Source of the DNA: Gemmatimonadota bacterium
GTDB lineage: Bacteria; Gemmatimonadota; Gemmatimonadetes; Gemmatimonadales; Gemmatimonadaceae
Direction of reading: 5' to 3'
Assembly (NCBI GenBank): GCA_028287285.1
Contig: JAQBPY010000332.1
Coordinates: forward strand, 1 to 40,619
DNA: 40,619 bases
This document shows positions 8,108-17,090 of the stretch, piece after piece. A program made the translations under genes and the position numbers. The notes beneath the pieces are model-generated. The model did not search any database, was not told the DNA's origin, and saw only the letters and a list, made by a program, of their open reading frames with translations. Each line of letters opens with the position of its first letter. The first letter of the stretch is position 1.

Positions 8108-9221
8108 TCGCGCGCTTTTTTTCCAGGCCGGCGGTGAGTGTCTCGAAGCTCTTCTGGAAGCTCGCGAGGCCTTCCTTCAGAAGCTTGTCGGTGACCTCCG
8201 TCATGTCGATGCCGATCGCGGCCAGGTCATGGATGACTTCTTCCGCCGCATCGAAGCTCGCGTCGACGGTGCGGTGTATTTCGCCGTGGTCGCGGAATGC
8301 GTCGATCGTGGCGGGGGGCATGGTGTTGACCGTGTTAGGCCCCACGAGCTGCTCCACGTACATCACGTCGCGATAGGCAGGATTCTTGGAGCTCGTGCTG
8401 GCCCAGAGCGGCCGCTGAAGCCGAGCGCCGGCTGCCGAGAGCTTCTCCCAGCGTGGGCCGGCGAACTCCTGCAGGAAGAGCTTGTACGCAAGCTGCGCGT
8501 TGGCGATCGCGGCGCGGCCGCGAAGCGACTGGATGCGGGACTTTTCGTCGCCGATGGCATTCGCGGCGAGCGCATCGAGACGCTTGTCGATTTCCGTATC
8601 TACGCGGCTCACGAAAAACGACGCAACAGACGCACCCGTGTGAATGGGCTTGCCCGCCGCCAGCCTGTCCTCGAGCCCAGTGAGGTACGCGTCAATGACG
8701 CGCGCGTGTGCATCGATGGCGAACAACAGCGTGATGTTCACATTCATGCCCGCGGCAATGAGCTGGCGCACGGCAAGGGCGCCTTCTGCCGTACCCGGCA
8801 CCTTGATCATGACATTGGGCCGGTCCACCATGGCCCAGAGGCGCTGCGCCTCGGCGACGGTTTCCTTCGCGTTGTTCGCGGAGCCCGGCGAGACCTCGAT
8901 GGAGACGTATCCGTCGTCGCCGTTGGTAGCGTCGTAGACAGACCGGAAAAGGTCGCACGCGTCGCGCACGTCCGAGGTCTCGACGAGCTCGAACAGCTCC
9001 ATCGCGGATAGTCTGGTCGTTGCGCCTCTGAGCTGATCGTCGTACGCAGTGCCCTCGGCGAGCGCCTTCTCGAAGATCGTGGGGTTCGACGTCATTCCCG
9101 TGAGGGCGTCGTCGCGAATGCGCCGGGCAAGGTCACCGTTGCGGAGAATCCCGCGATCGATGAAATCGAGCCAGATGGACTGGCCGGCGTCGTGGAGAGC
9201 GTCGAGGCGATTATCGGCCAT
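8094..9221 (-). CDS. tal: Transaldolase
   Basis: A 375-residue transaldolase of the pentose phosphate pathway, moving a dihydroxyacetone unit between sugar phosphates. The family start SIWLDFIDRGILRNGD is followed by DDALTGMTSNPTIFEKA, and the Schiff-base lysine is Lys140 in NVMIKVPGT. The length matches the long form seen in actinobacteria and related groups. The final codons and stop lie inside a tetranucleotide repeat. It is the first gene of the carbon-metabolism run; a TATACT hexamer occurs about 30 bases upstream, but no good -35 was found. Confidence 0.94.
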   Translation of the reverse strand: MADNRLDALHDAGQSIWLDFIDRGILRNGDLARRIRDDALTGMTSNPTIFEKALAEGTAYDDQLRGATTRLSAMELFELVETSDVRDACDLFRSVYDATNGDDGYVSIEVSPGSANNAKETVAEAQRLWAMVDRPNVMIKVPGTAEGALAVRQLIAAGMNVNITLLFAIDAHARVIDAYLTGLEDRLAAGKPIHTGASVASFFVSRVDTEIDKRLDALAANAIGDEKSRIQSLRGRAAIANAQLAYKLFLQEFAGPRWEKLSAAGARLQRPLWASTSSKNPAYRDVMYVEQLVGPNTVNTMPPATIDAFRDHGEIHRTVDASFDAAEEVIHDLAAIGIDMTEVTDKLLKEGLASFQKSFETLTAGLEKKRATLTD

Positions 9222-9259
9222 GGAATATCACAGAGATAAGATGACTTTAAAGTATAACG

Positions 9260-10549
9260 CTACTTGGAGCCGGTATAGATGATCCTGTAGATTCGTCCGC
9301 CCAGATCGTCGGCCACCAGGAGCGAGCCATCGGGCGCGACAGCGAGCCCGGTTGGCTTGTGGCCCGGCTTTCCGGCCGTGAGGGGATTGAACCCCTCGGC
9401 GAACACTTCATACTCGCCGGTGGCCTTGCCCTTTACCATGGGCTGGAAGACAACGTGTGAGCCGGCCTGCGGCAGGGGAGCCCGGTTCCATGAGCCGTGG
9501 AAGGCGATGAAGACACCGTTGCGATACTTCGCCGGAAACGACGTTCCCGTATAAAATGCGAGGCCATTTGGCGCCCAGTGGCCCGGGAAGGACGCAACAT
9601 TTCCCTTGTTGCCGGCGCACCGGCCGGCGGTCTTGCCGTCGCCGCCATATTCCGGCGCAAGGACCTTGAGCTTGATCTGGCGATCGTAGTAGCAATAGGG
9701 CCAGCCGAAATCATCTCCGGCCCTGGTGACGTGGAAAAGTTCTTCGGCGGGCGTTTCAGCACTTTTTTCGGCGTCGAACAGCCTGGGCCAGTTTGCAAAC
9801 AGCTGATCGCGGCCGTGCTGCATGGCGTACAGCGTATGATCCGATGGGTCCAGTGCGAGCGCGACGCCGTTGCGAATGCCGACCCCGAAGTGAATTCCCT
9901 CCGATGCTTTCTGGCCAGGCGTGTCGGCGCGAAATTGCCAGATCCCGGCGCGAATGTCGCGCTCCACGCATGGGTCGAGGCCCGGGCTTTCATTACCGCG
10001 GTCCTTTACCTGGCAGCTGTTCGTTGCGGATCCGACGTCGACGTACATGGTGCCGTCATCGGTGATCACGAACGTCTTGGTGGTGTGATTTCCGCCGGCG
10101 GGAAAGCCGCTTACCATGGTGTCCGCGGGGCCCGCTGGGGTAAGAGAGCCCGCCTTGACCGGATAGCGCACGATGGCGTTGCTCGTCTCCACATAGAGGT
10201 AGCCGTTGTGCATGCGCACTTCCGACGACCGGAAACCCGTCTTCCAGTCTTCGATGACGTCCGCGCGGCCGGTGCCCCTGGTATCACGGAGCGCGACGAC
10301 GCCGCTCTTCATGGAAGAGACGAACAGGTCGCCGTTCGGCATGGCGACGATGTGCCGCACGCCCGCGAGGCTGTCCGCAACGATCATTGCGCAGAAGCCC
10401 TTTGGCAGCGTGAGGCCGGCATTGTCCGCGGCACATTCCGGTTTTGCGGTCCGGGAAGGCGCCGGATGGCGTGGTGCGGCCATGAAGGCGCTGGGAACGA
10501 CCAGGAGCGAGACGGCCAATGCCGCGCGCGCATGACGAGAAACGAGCAT
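9260..10549 (-). CDS. Exported PQQ-type sugar (sorbosone/aldose) dehydrogenase family protein
   Basis: A 429-residue secreted beta-propeller protein of the glucose/sorbosone dehydrogenase family, which uses pyrroloquinoline quinone to oxidise sugars in the periplasm. The start at 10549 gives a signal peptide (hydrophobic ALAVSLLVVPSAF); the frame stays open upstream to 11344, but that extension overlaps the beta-barrel gene on the other strand and is not convincing. Propeller-type blocks include MPNGDLFVSS, GVGIRNGVALALDP, GWPYCYYD, GHWAPNGLAFYTG and AFHGSWNR. The C-terminal LAVAPDGSLLVADD is also typical. No PQQ synthesis genes are nearby. It lies 38 bases before tal, in the same direction. 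The substrate is unknown. Confidence 0.85.
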   Translation of the reverse strand: MLVSRHARAALAVSLLVVPSAFMAAPRHPAPSRTAKPECAADNAGLTLPKGFCAMIVADSLAGVRHIVAMPNGDLFVSSMKSGVVALRDTRGTGRADVIEDWKTGFRSSEVRMHNGYLYVETSNAIVRYPVKAGSLTPAGPADTMVSGFPAGGNHTTKTFVITDDGTMYVDVGSATNSCQVKDRGNESPGLDPCVERDIRAGIWQFRADTPGQKASEGIHFGVGIRNGVALALDPSDHTLYAMQHGRDQLFANWPRLFDAEKSAETPAEELFHVTRAGDDFGWPYCYYDRQIKLKVLAPEYGGDGKTAGRCAGNKGNVASFPGHWAPNGLAFYTGTSFPAKYRNGVFIAFHGSWNRAPLPQAGSHVVFQPMVKGKATGEYEVFAEGFNPLTAGKPGHKPTGLAVAPDGSLLVADDLGGRIYRIIYTGSK

Positions 10550-10814
10550 GGGTGAGTTCCGGACGTTGACGTGACGTGAATTGCCGTGCCGTAAAGTGCC
10601 GAGTGTGCAGGACAGGACGCAAACATGCAGCGGGCTCGGCTGAATAATACCAAGCGCGCTGAACTTTTTTTCGACGATCTCGTCGTTTTGCGATCTCGCG
10701 GCACAATCTCTGCCAATACGTGTTTCCGGCAGAACCGCGACGACCGTCGTCGCACCCGCAACCTCGTCCGCGGGGAACGAGAATACTGGGCGAAGGCCAC
10801 GGAGACAGACAAGG
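10550..10814. other. Divergent intergenic region
   Basis: This 265-base gap separates the minus-strand sugar dehydrogenase from the plus-strand beta-barrel gene and must hold promoters for both. I see no gene and no convincing -35/-10 pair in either direction. Confidence 0.5.
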
Positions 10815-11663
10815 ATGAAGACACGAAACTTTGCGTTGTGCGCACTCGGCTTCGCGACCGCGATTACACTCGTCAGCGCAGGCACCGCATCAGCGCAGGC
10901 AACGTCGGACAAGCGCATTCCCGTCCGCAAGGACACGAAGCCCCCTGAAGTGCCGATGGCAAAGACCGACACGATTCGTCTGCCGGGACGCGTCGACACG
11001 GTGATGGTCCGCGGTCGTACCGATACGGTGACGGTTCGCATGCGTCCGGACACGGTGGTCCGCGTGCAGATGGAAACACTGCCGACGCACAGGCTTCCTG
11101 GCTTGTACTTCGGACTCGCGGCCGGCGTCGCATCGCCCATCCAGCACTTCCGCGACAACATCCATGACGGGCTCGATCTCAATGGCCAGGTCGGCTGGTT
11201 CCCGACGAATGGCACGTTCGGTCTTCGTGGCGATGTGAACTGGGCGAACTTTGCCCATCGGAAGACGGATTGCCTCAACTGCCCGGACACCAAGCTGCTG
11301 TCTGGTACGGCCGATCTCGTCATGCGCTTCCCGCTGGATCGCAAGAGCTACCTCAACCCGGTCATCTATCTCCTGGGCGGCGGTGGTATCGACAAGTTCA
11401 CGGACTTCATTCCCTACCGTAACACCGAGGGTGTGATTGTCACGGCCGGCGAGCAGACCTACACGGGCAACCCGCCCAACTTCGGCGTCACCACGGCGAA
11501 TCGCGGAACGAGCAGCGTCCAGTACCACTGGGATGCGGGTATCGGCTACGACCTCAACGTTGGACCGGCGCACATGTTCGTCGAGTCACGGTACATGTCG
11601 ATTGGTACGAACAATGGGCGCTCGCACTATCTGCCCTCGATCATTGGCTTCAAGTTCTACTAG
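10815..11663 (+). CDS. Outer-membrane beta-barrel protein, unknown function
   Basis: A 282-residue exported protein. Residues 1-28 form a signal peptide ending near SAQA. Residues 50-85 form a low-complexity stretch where Asp-Thr pairs recur about every ten residues (KTDTIRLPGRVDTV, RTDTVTVRMRPDTV), probably a periplasmic or linker segment. From about residue 95 the sequence shows alternating strands typical of small outer-membrane barrels (LYFGLAAGVASP, LNGQVGWFP, FGLRGDVNW) and it ends in an aromatic residue (FKFY), as barrel-assembly signals do. Substrate or role is not recognised. GGAG lies upstream of the start. Confidence 0.75.
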   Translation: MKTRNFALCALGFATAITLVSAGTASAQATSDKRIPVRKDTKPPEVPMAKTDTIRLPGRVDTVMVRGRTDTVTVRMRPDTVVRVQMETLPTHRLPGLYFGLAAGVASPIQHFRDNIHDGLDLNGQVGWFPTNGTFGLRGDVNWANFAHRKTDCLNCPDTKLLSGTADLVMRFPLDRKSYLNPVIYLLGGGGIDKFTDFIPYRNTEGVIVTAGEQTYTGNPPNFGVTTANRGTSSVQYHWDAGIGYDLNVGPAHMFVESRYMSIGTNNGRSHYLPSIIGFKFY

Positions 11664-11686
11664 TCGCAACGATGCATAGTCTCGCT

Positions 11687-11716
11687 GCGGAGGGCGTGTC
11701 ACTTCACGCTCTCCGC
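11687..11716. terminator. Strong stem-loop between beta-barrel and L,D-transpeptidase genes
   Basis: A 12-base stem (11687-11698 with 11705-11716) with a single G-T wobble and a six-base loop. It follows the beta-barrel stop by 23 bases and precedes the likely transpeptidase start by 15. No run of T follows, so it may be a pause, processing or attenuation structure rather than a simple terminator. Confidence 0.6.
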
Positions 11717-11731
11717 GGTGTAGTATCCCGG

Positions 11732-12691
11732 ATGATGATGCGATATTCGATTCGATTCTGCATGAGCACGCTGACGCTCGTCGCATTTGCCCAGGTGGCC
11801 AACGCGCAGAACAGTGGACGGACGCTGGATACATCGGGCGTCCGGGCAAGAATCAACTCGGACTCCACGAGCGCACGCGGCGGCTCGAACTGGTTCGTTT
11901 CCCTGCTGAAGAAAATTGCTCGGAAGAGTGACGATCAGGCCCCGGATTCCCTGGCCAACACGGACACGGCGGCAGTCGTGAATGCCACTGCCGTTGTCGC
12001 CACCCCTGCCCCGGCCACGGCGCGGCTGTTCAAGTCGAAGAAAGACAGCCTTGCGTGGGAATCGGCACAACGGATTGCCGAAAAGGCCGATGGCTACCGG
12101 ATCGTGGTGGACCTGTTCAACAAGCAATTGCGGGTCATCGATCGCGACGATACGCTCAGGACGGCAGACGTGGCCACCGCCATGAATGCATCGCTCGAAT
12201 ACGGCGGACGCGTGTGGCGGTTCGAGACGCCGCGCGGCGTGCGCACGGTGCGGGCGAAGGACAAGGATCCGGTCTGGACACCTCCCGAATGGCACTTCGC
12301 GGAAGTGGCGCTGGAGCACAACCTCAAGCTCGCCACGCTCGAGCGGGGCCGCACGGTCAGGCTCAAGGACGGCACGAAGCTGCTCGTGAAGGGCGACGAA
12401 GTGGGCATCATTCGGCCCGGTACCAAGGAATTCGTGCCAATGGTCCTGGACGAGCACATTGTCTTCGACAACACCTTGTTCATTCCGCCGGGTGACACGA
12501 AACACCGGCAGATCCAGGGCGAACTGGGCCATTTCCGCCTCGATCTGGGCAACGGCTATCTGCTCCATGGAACGCCTTACGCAAAATCCATCGGTGCCGC
12601 GGTGACGCATGGCTGCGTGCGACTGCGCGACGAGGATATCGAGTGGCTGTATGACAATGTGCCCGTGGGCACGAAGGTCTACATCTTCTAG
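11732..12691 (+). CDS. Exported L,D-transpeptidase (YkuD domain)
   Basis: A 319-residue protein. The start at 11732 (first of three consecutive ATG codons) gives a signal peptide ending near NAQ; an upstream in-frame ATG at 11672 would place the 11687-11716 hairpin inside the gene. A variable serine/threonine/alanine-rich region (residues 25-110) leads to a C-terminal YkuD catalytic domain with LLHGTPY and the active-site THGCVRLRDEDIEWLY (Cys295). Such enzymes crosslink peptidoglycan stem peptides 3-3 or attach proteins to them, in the periplasm. The paralogue at 13871-14431 is shorter. Confidence 0.87.
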   Translation: MMMRYSIRFCMSTLTLVAFAQVANAQNSGRTLDTSGVRARINSDSTSARGGSNWFVSLLKKIARKSDDQAPDSLANTDTAAVVNATAVVATPAPATARLFKSKKDSLAWESAQRIAEKADGYRIVVDLFNKQLRVIDRDDTLRTADVATAMNASLEYGGRVWRFETPRGVRTVRAKDKDPVWTPPEWHFAEVALEHNLKLATLERGRTVRLKDGTKLLVKGDEVGIIRPGTKEFVPMVLDEHIVFDNTLFIPPGDTKHRQIQGELGHFRLDLGNGYLLHGTPYAKSIGAAVTHGCVRLRDEDIEWLYDNVPVGTKVYIF

Positions 12692-12697
12692 CCCGCG

Positions 12698-13219
12698 TTA
12701 GACACGCTCGCGCCAGCGCGGGACGGCAAGGCCACCCGCATCCTCGTAAAAGTGGATGGCACCGGGCGCGTGGGCCTTGGCAAGTAGGATGATCTGGCCG
12801 GTGTGCAGCGAGAAATGCTCCACGACGTGGTACACCGCATCAAAGACCGAAACGTCGCGGCCCTGAATGAGCCGCCTGCCGGCGAGGTCCGCCAGGGAGA
12901 GCGCTCCGATCACCGAATCCGCTTCGTCCAGCGTCAGGCGAAGCGCCGCGAACAACGTTTCGGCGTCAGCGCCTTCCGTCGCGGCAAACTCGGTCGATCG
13001 CACGCGGCGGTCAGCATCTCCACCCACATGGCTGATGATCCACTGCCGGACATTTCCCTCCAGGTGGAGCAGCAGGTTTCCAATGCTGTTCGAGCTTTCA
13101 TTCTCGCGCTGCCAGAGCGCGTTGGGCGGAAGTACATCCAGCGACTGCCGGATCTTCGCCGGATATTCAAAGGCGAGGTAGTGCCGCGAGCGCGCGATGA
13201 ATTCGGCGTGGAGGTCCAT
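12698..13219 (-). CDS. DinB/YfiT-like four-helix protein (DUF1572-type)
   Basis: A 173-residue protein with the metal-binding helices of the DinB superfamily: LLLHLEGNVRQW in the second helix and VVEHFSLHTGQI in the fourth carry the expected histidines. Members are often thiol-dependent transferases or stress proteins; no specific substrate can be named. The start at 13219 is chosen over an upstream ATG because it opens directly with the family-like MDLHAEF and follows the channel gene stop by two bases, so the two genes are coupled. Confidence 0.8.
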   Translation of the reverse strand: MDLHAEFIARSRHYLAFEYPAKIRQSLDVLPPNALWQRENESSNSIGNLLLHLEGNVRQWIISHVGGDADRRVRSTEFAATEGADAETLFAALRLTLDEADSVIGALSLADLAGRRLIQGRDVSVFDAVYHVVEHFSLHTGQIILLAKAHAPGAIHFYEDAGGLAVPRWRERV

Positions 13220-13221
13220 GA

Positions 13222-13848
13222 TCAGCGTCCCGCCTTTTCTTCGGGAATGGTGAATACGGGAAGCTTGAGGCCCCACCAGATCGACGCAAACCTGAGCGCC
13301 GCACAGACGAGCATGCCCGCGTATGACGCCGGAGTCCGAAATGCGCCCACCTGCTCCAGCAGGAAATACGTGCTCGTGCCCGCGATGGCGGCCGTTGCGT
13401 ACAGGTTCCCGCGCCGAAGCACCAGCGGCACTTCGGCGGTCAGGACGTCGCGCACCATTCCCCCCGCAGTCCCGGTGACCGTGCCCAGCAGGATACAGCT
13501 GACCGCCGGCAGCTGCCTCGATTCGGCGATCTGCGCCCCCGCTACGCTGAACAGCGCAAGGCCAAGAGCATCCGCCACGAGCAGGGCCGCACGCGGAGCA
13601 GGACGCCAGCGCACATAGGCCACCGTCAGCAGCGCCGACGCGACAATGACGATGAGGTACGCCGGATCGGAGAGCCAGAAGATGGGGTGGCGGTCGAGCA
13701 ACACGTCGCGGATGGTGCCGCCGCCGATGGCCGTGACTGTGCCAAGGACCACGACCCCGATGAGATCGAGGCCCCGTCGGCCTGCGGCGAGCGAACCACT
13801 GATGGCAAAGACGGCGGCGCCGACGAGATCCAGCGAATATCGGAGCAC
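13222..13848 (-). CDS. TRIC-type cation channel family protein (UPF0126)
   Basis: A 208-residue protein with about seven membrane helices in two similar halves, each ending in a glycine-rich motif: GGGTIRDVLL in the first half and GTAGGMVRDVL in the second. This is the YadS/UPF0126 family, related to trimeric intracellular cation channels and likely to pass potassium or similar ions across the inner membrane. It is encoded just upstream of the DinB-like gene and 22 bases after the second L,D-transpeptidase in the same direction. Confidence 0.87.
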   Translation of the reverse strand: MLRYSLDLVGAAVFAISGSLAAGRRGLDLIGVVVLGTVTAIGGGTIRDVLLDRHPIFWLSDPAYLIVIVASALLTVAYVRWRPAPRAALLVADALGLALFSVAGAQIAESRQLPAVSCILLGTVTGTAGGMVRDVLTAEVPLVLRRGNLYATAAIAGTSTYFLLEQVGAFRTPASYAGMLVCAALRFASIWWGLKLPVFTIPEEKAGR

Positions 13849-13870
13849 GCCGTCAGCGCGCCATCAGCCG

Positions 13871-14431
13871 CTACGGCTTGATCTCGACGGGCGTGCCGAT
13901 TGGCACAACGCTCCAGATCTGCTCGATTTCCTGATCGGTAAGGGCGACACAGCCATTGGTCCAATCGTTCAGACGATGCGAGGCGCCCGCTGCGCCGAAG
14001 CCGTTGGGCAATCCGTGAATCATGATATCGCCGCCTGGCTCGGCACCCAATGCGTGCGAGCGCGCACTATGTACCGCATCCGGATACGAGATGTGAAGCG
14101 CGAGATGATACTTGCTGTTGGGCTGGCGCGAGTCGATGTAGAACACCCCTTCGGGCGTTCTGCGATCACCGGCGCGCAGCTTGTCACCAATGGGCGAACC
14201 GCCCAGCGCGACCAGAAAGGTGCGCGTCGGCCTGCCGTCACGAAACAGCGTGAGGGTGTGCGCCTTTTTTTCCACGACGATGCTGTCCACCAGCCCAAGG
14301 GGCGGTGACGGCATGGTGGAAAGCGATCGCGCATCGGCGGGCGATGCGGGACTTGTTGCGATCATGGCAGCAGAGAGAACGCTGACCGTGAGTGCATGCA
14401 GCATGAAACGGAGTCGGCTGTTGAGTCTCAT
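13871..14431 (-). CDS. Short L,D-transpeptidase (YkuD/ErfK type)
   Basis: A 186-residue exported protein. The start at 14431 places a signal peptide at residues 1-32 (LHALTVSVLSAAM); an upstream in-frame ATG at 14509 would read through two inverted repeats. The catalytic domain shows IMIHGLP and the active-site WTNGCVALTDQEIE with Cys161; Asn replaces the His before Gly-Cys, a known variant in the ErfK-type subgroup. It is likely a periplasmic peptidoglycan crosslinker or murein-tethering enzyme. It lies after the M1 peptidase gene in the same direction, with a structured gap between. Confidence 0.87.
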   Translation of the reverse strand: MRLNSRLRFMLHALTVSVLSAAMIATSPASPADARSLSTMPSPPLGLVDSIVVEKKAHTLTLFRDGRPTRTFLVALGGSPIGDKLRAGDRRTPEGVFYIDSRQPNSKYHLALHISYPDAVHSARSHALGAEPGGDIMIHGLPNGFGAAGASHRLNDWTNGCVALTDQEIEQIWSVVPIGTPVEIKP

Positions 14432-14440
14432 GGTACCGAA

Positions 14441-14475
14441 CGAGTGCGATACTCGTTCCAGCGCGCCGGTGGAAC
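14441..14475. terminator. Two adjacent inverted repeats between M1 peptidase and L,D-transpeptidase genes
   Basis: CGAGT-5-ACTCG (14441-14455) and GTTCCA-9-TGGAAC (14455-14475) sit side by side, ten bases upstream of the transpeptidase start. They could form a terminator for the peptidase transcript or a binding site for a regulator; no T tract is present. Confidence 0.4.
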
Positions 14476-14512
14476 AACAGGCGCGTACTTCAATATGACG
14501 AGTGAACATGAA

Positions 14513-17065
14513 TTATGGAAACGCGGCGCGAATGGCAACGGTACGCTCGAGCTCGTCACGGGACTGCAAGACCTTTTCGCGAAGATCGCGGGAAAGGGTT
14601 TTCTGCCGTGCGAGAAATTGATCGACGCTCGCCAACGCTGCCGGGGAGCGCTGTCCATCGAGCGTGGCGCCAACCCAGCTTCCGAGAAAGAAAATGCGCC
14701 GATGCTGGATCCAGGGCAGCTTCTCGAGCGCCGGAACGAGATATTGGCGCGTGAGCGCATCCTGTGCCGGGTCGAAAAAGCTGCGCAGGCTGGCTGTCAC
14801 CCAGTCCTCATTCAGCTCGGTGTCGCCAAAGTAGCGCTCCCAGTATTGCTGCTTTGTGACGGCGTCCGGACGTGCCGCACCGGCCACGAAGGCGCGGCGG
14901 CGCCCCTCCGTAGTCGAATCTCGCCGGATCTCCGCGGCGTAGCGTGCGGCGGATGTCGCGGCGGATCGGGCGACGAGCGTGGTCACGATGGCCCACCGCG
15001 TAGGCGGACGCAGCGGCAAGCCCGCCACCGCTGCGCTGTCGAGATACGCGTCGATCGTGCGAAGCGCCAACGGCGACTGCGCAAGCCCGATGTAGGTATC
15101 GATGTGATTCTTGCGAACGCCATAGCTCCGCGCGGGATCGTTCGCATTGGCAAGCAGCACGCGCTCGAGGCCCGGCAGCAACGAATCTCGCGCGGCGCCC
15201 GATACATACGCCGAGACGGCCCGGGATACGCGACCAAGTATGACCGGCACGATCTGCTCATCGGTCTCGCGCGGCAGCTCACGGAGTGCAAGCTCCACGA
15301 ACCGCCGCGGGTCGAGGCGCGCGTCGCGGACGTCGTCCCACAGCGCACCCCAGAGCATGGCGCGAAGAAAGTCGTCCTTCACCTCGCCAATGTGTGTTTC
15401 GAGCCACGTCATGCTCCGTGTATCGAGGTGCGCGAGCGCGTAGCCATAGTCATGTGCGTTGGCAAAAACGAAATCCGGGGCGCTCCTTCCCTTGCCTGCT
15501 ACACGTGTGACGCTGCCCTCGAGCTCGAGCGGAATGCGTTGCGCGGAGTCACCACCGTAACCGAGCAGTAGCTCAACACGAACGGGCCACGGCGCGGAGC
15601 CCGAAAGCATGCGCGTCCCCTGCTGCGTAACGGAGACGTCGACAAGCTTTCCGTCACGAATATTCACGGCCGGCGTAAGCACGGGCATCCCGCGCCTGCG
15701 GATGTACTGCGCGCCCCAGTTGTCGAGATTCCGATGGCCCGCACTGCCCACGGCGCCAAGCAGGTCGGCCCAGGTCGCGTTGCCGTATGCATGCGTCGCC
15801 AGATACGTCCGCAGGCCATCCCTGAACGCGGTGTCGCCAACGAGGTAATTGAGCTGCTTCAGGATGCCCGGTGCCTTGTTATAGACAATGGCGCCGTAGT
15901 TGCTCTTGGCCTGATCGAGATTTCCGAGCTGCTGCCACACCGGCGTCGTGCCGGTGGACGCGTCCACCGAATAGGCCGCCGGCTTGTTCCGGAGATAGAA
16001 GGTCTTCCAGGCGTTCGCACCCGGAGTGAGGTCCGCCTGCATCACGGCAGCGAGATACGTGGCGAATCCTTCCTTGAGCCACAGGTCGTCGAACCACCGC
16101 ATGGTGGCGAAGTCACCGAACCACTGATGCGTGACCTCGTGGAAGATCGTCGCCTCTCGGCCTAACAGCTGCGACAACGTTGGACGCTCCCGATAGATGA
16201 AGCTCTCTTCGTTGTAGAACACCGCACCAGGATGCTCCATTCCACCAAATGGAAATGCCGGCGCGAGCAAGAAGTCGAACTTCTGGAAGGGAAACCTTTG
16301 CGCGGTGTACTTCTCCAACCAGGCAATGGCGCGCGCATTCAGCGCGATGAGCGTATCGGACTCGACGTCTGCGGCGCGAGACGCACGCGTGTAGAGCGAG
16401 ATCGTGCGGCCACCAATCGTGGACGTACGCACCGACCATGGCCCCGCCGCGAACGCCACCAGATACGTGCTGATCGGCTCGGACTCGGCGAAATGATTGA
16501 CGAGTGCCGTCGTCGTGTCGGTCCGTGTGAGCCGTCCATTCGCCACGGAGCGCCAGCCCAATGGCGTGGTGAGCGTGAGCGACACATGCGCCTTGAGATC
16601 CGGCTGGTCAAAGCAGGGAAAGAGCTGGTTGGCGTCTGCAGGGACGAGCAGTGTGTACAGATAGTCGGCGTTGTCCGAGGCGTCATGGAAGCGGATGACG
16701 CTCGCGCCGGCCGGAGCAATGGCCGACCGAAAGCCCAGGCTCACCTCATTGTCACCATTGCGGAGCGCCGCCGCCGGCACCACGAGATGGCCATGCTCGA
16801 ACCGCGGCACGATGACCGAGCCGTTCGCGACAACGTCGGAATAGCCGAGGCCGCGAAAATCGAGAATGACGTCACCGCCCCCTTTGCGTGCGAAGCGCAC
16901 GGTGGCATGGCCAACGAGCGTGTCGCGGCGCGTGACGTCGAAGTCGAGTGCATAGCGAACATTTGCAATCTGCGCAGCGCGATGCTGGGCGAGCGCGTGC
17001 GATATGCCCGTTCCCGTCAGCGAGTCGGCGGCAGCCAACGCGATCAGCGATAAGAGCAAGTCCAT
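14513..17065 (-). CDS. Exported M1-family zinc aminopeptidase
   Basis: An 850-residue aminopeptidase with a complete M1 signature: substrate-binding GGMEHPG (274-280), zinc site HEVTHQWFGDF (His309, Glu310, His313) with third ligand Glu332 in LKEGFATY, and the family block CFDQPDLKA (151-159). A short hydrophobic N terminus (DLLLSLIALAAA) is a probable signal peptide, so it would release N-terminal amino acids from peptides outside the cytoplasm. The C-terminal half is the helical ERAP1-like domain. It follows the M28-M49 gene by 25 bases in the same direction; the pair looks like an exported peptide-degradation unit. Confidence 0.93.
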   Translation of the reverse strand: MDLLLSLIALAAADSLTGTGISHALAQHRAAQIANVRYALDFDVTRRDTLVGHATVRFARKGGGDVILDFRGLGYSDVVANGSVIVPRFEHGHLVVPAAALRNGDNEVSLGFRSAIAPAGASVIRFHDASDNADYLYTLLVPADANQLFPCFDQPDLKAHVSLTLTTPLGWRSVANGRLTRTDTTTALVNHFAESEPISTYLVAFAAGPWSVRTSTIGGRTISLYTRASRAADVESDTLIALNARAIAWLEKYTAQRFPFQKFDFLLAPAFPFGGMEHPGAVFYNEESFIYRERPTLSQLLGREATIFHEVTHQWFGDFATMRWFDDLWLKEGFATYLAAVMQADLTPGANAWKTFYLRNKPAAYSVDASTGTTPVWQQLGNLDQAKSNYGAIVYNKAPGILKQLNYLVGDTAFRDGLRTYLATHAYGNATWADLLGAVGSAGHRNLDNWGAQYIRRRGMPVLTPAVNIRDGKLVDVSVTQQGTRMLSGSAPWPVRVELLLGYGGDSAQRIPLELEGSVTRVAGKGRSAPDFVFANAHDYGYALAHLDTRSMTWLETHIGEVKDDFLRAMLWGALWDDVRDARLDPRRFVELALRELPRETDEQIVPVILGRVSRAVSAYVSGAARDSLLPGLERVLLANANDPARSYGVRKNHIDTYIGLAQSPLALRTIDAYLDSAAVAGLPLRPPTRWAIVTTLVARSAATSAARYAAEIRRDSTTEGRRRAFVAGAARPDAVTKQQYWERYFGDTELNEDWVTASLRSFFDPAQDALTRQYLVPALEKLPWIQHRRIFFLGSWVGATLDGQRSPAALASVDQFLARQKTLSRDLREKVLQSRDELERTVAIRAAFP

Positions 17066-17090
17066 TCCTCATTTCCAGAGAAACCATATT

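Noticed and set aside
10550..11344. N-terminal extension of the sugar dehydrogenase frame
   Set aside because: It runs antisense through the beta-barrel gene and would bury the signal peptide at the proposed start 10549.
12692..12722. Possible terminator CCCGCG ... CGCGGG between convergent L,D-transpeptidase and DinB-like genes
   Set aside because: Only six pairs with a 19-base loop and no T tract, inside coding sequence of the DinB-like gene; too weak to call.
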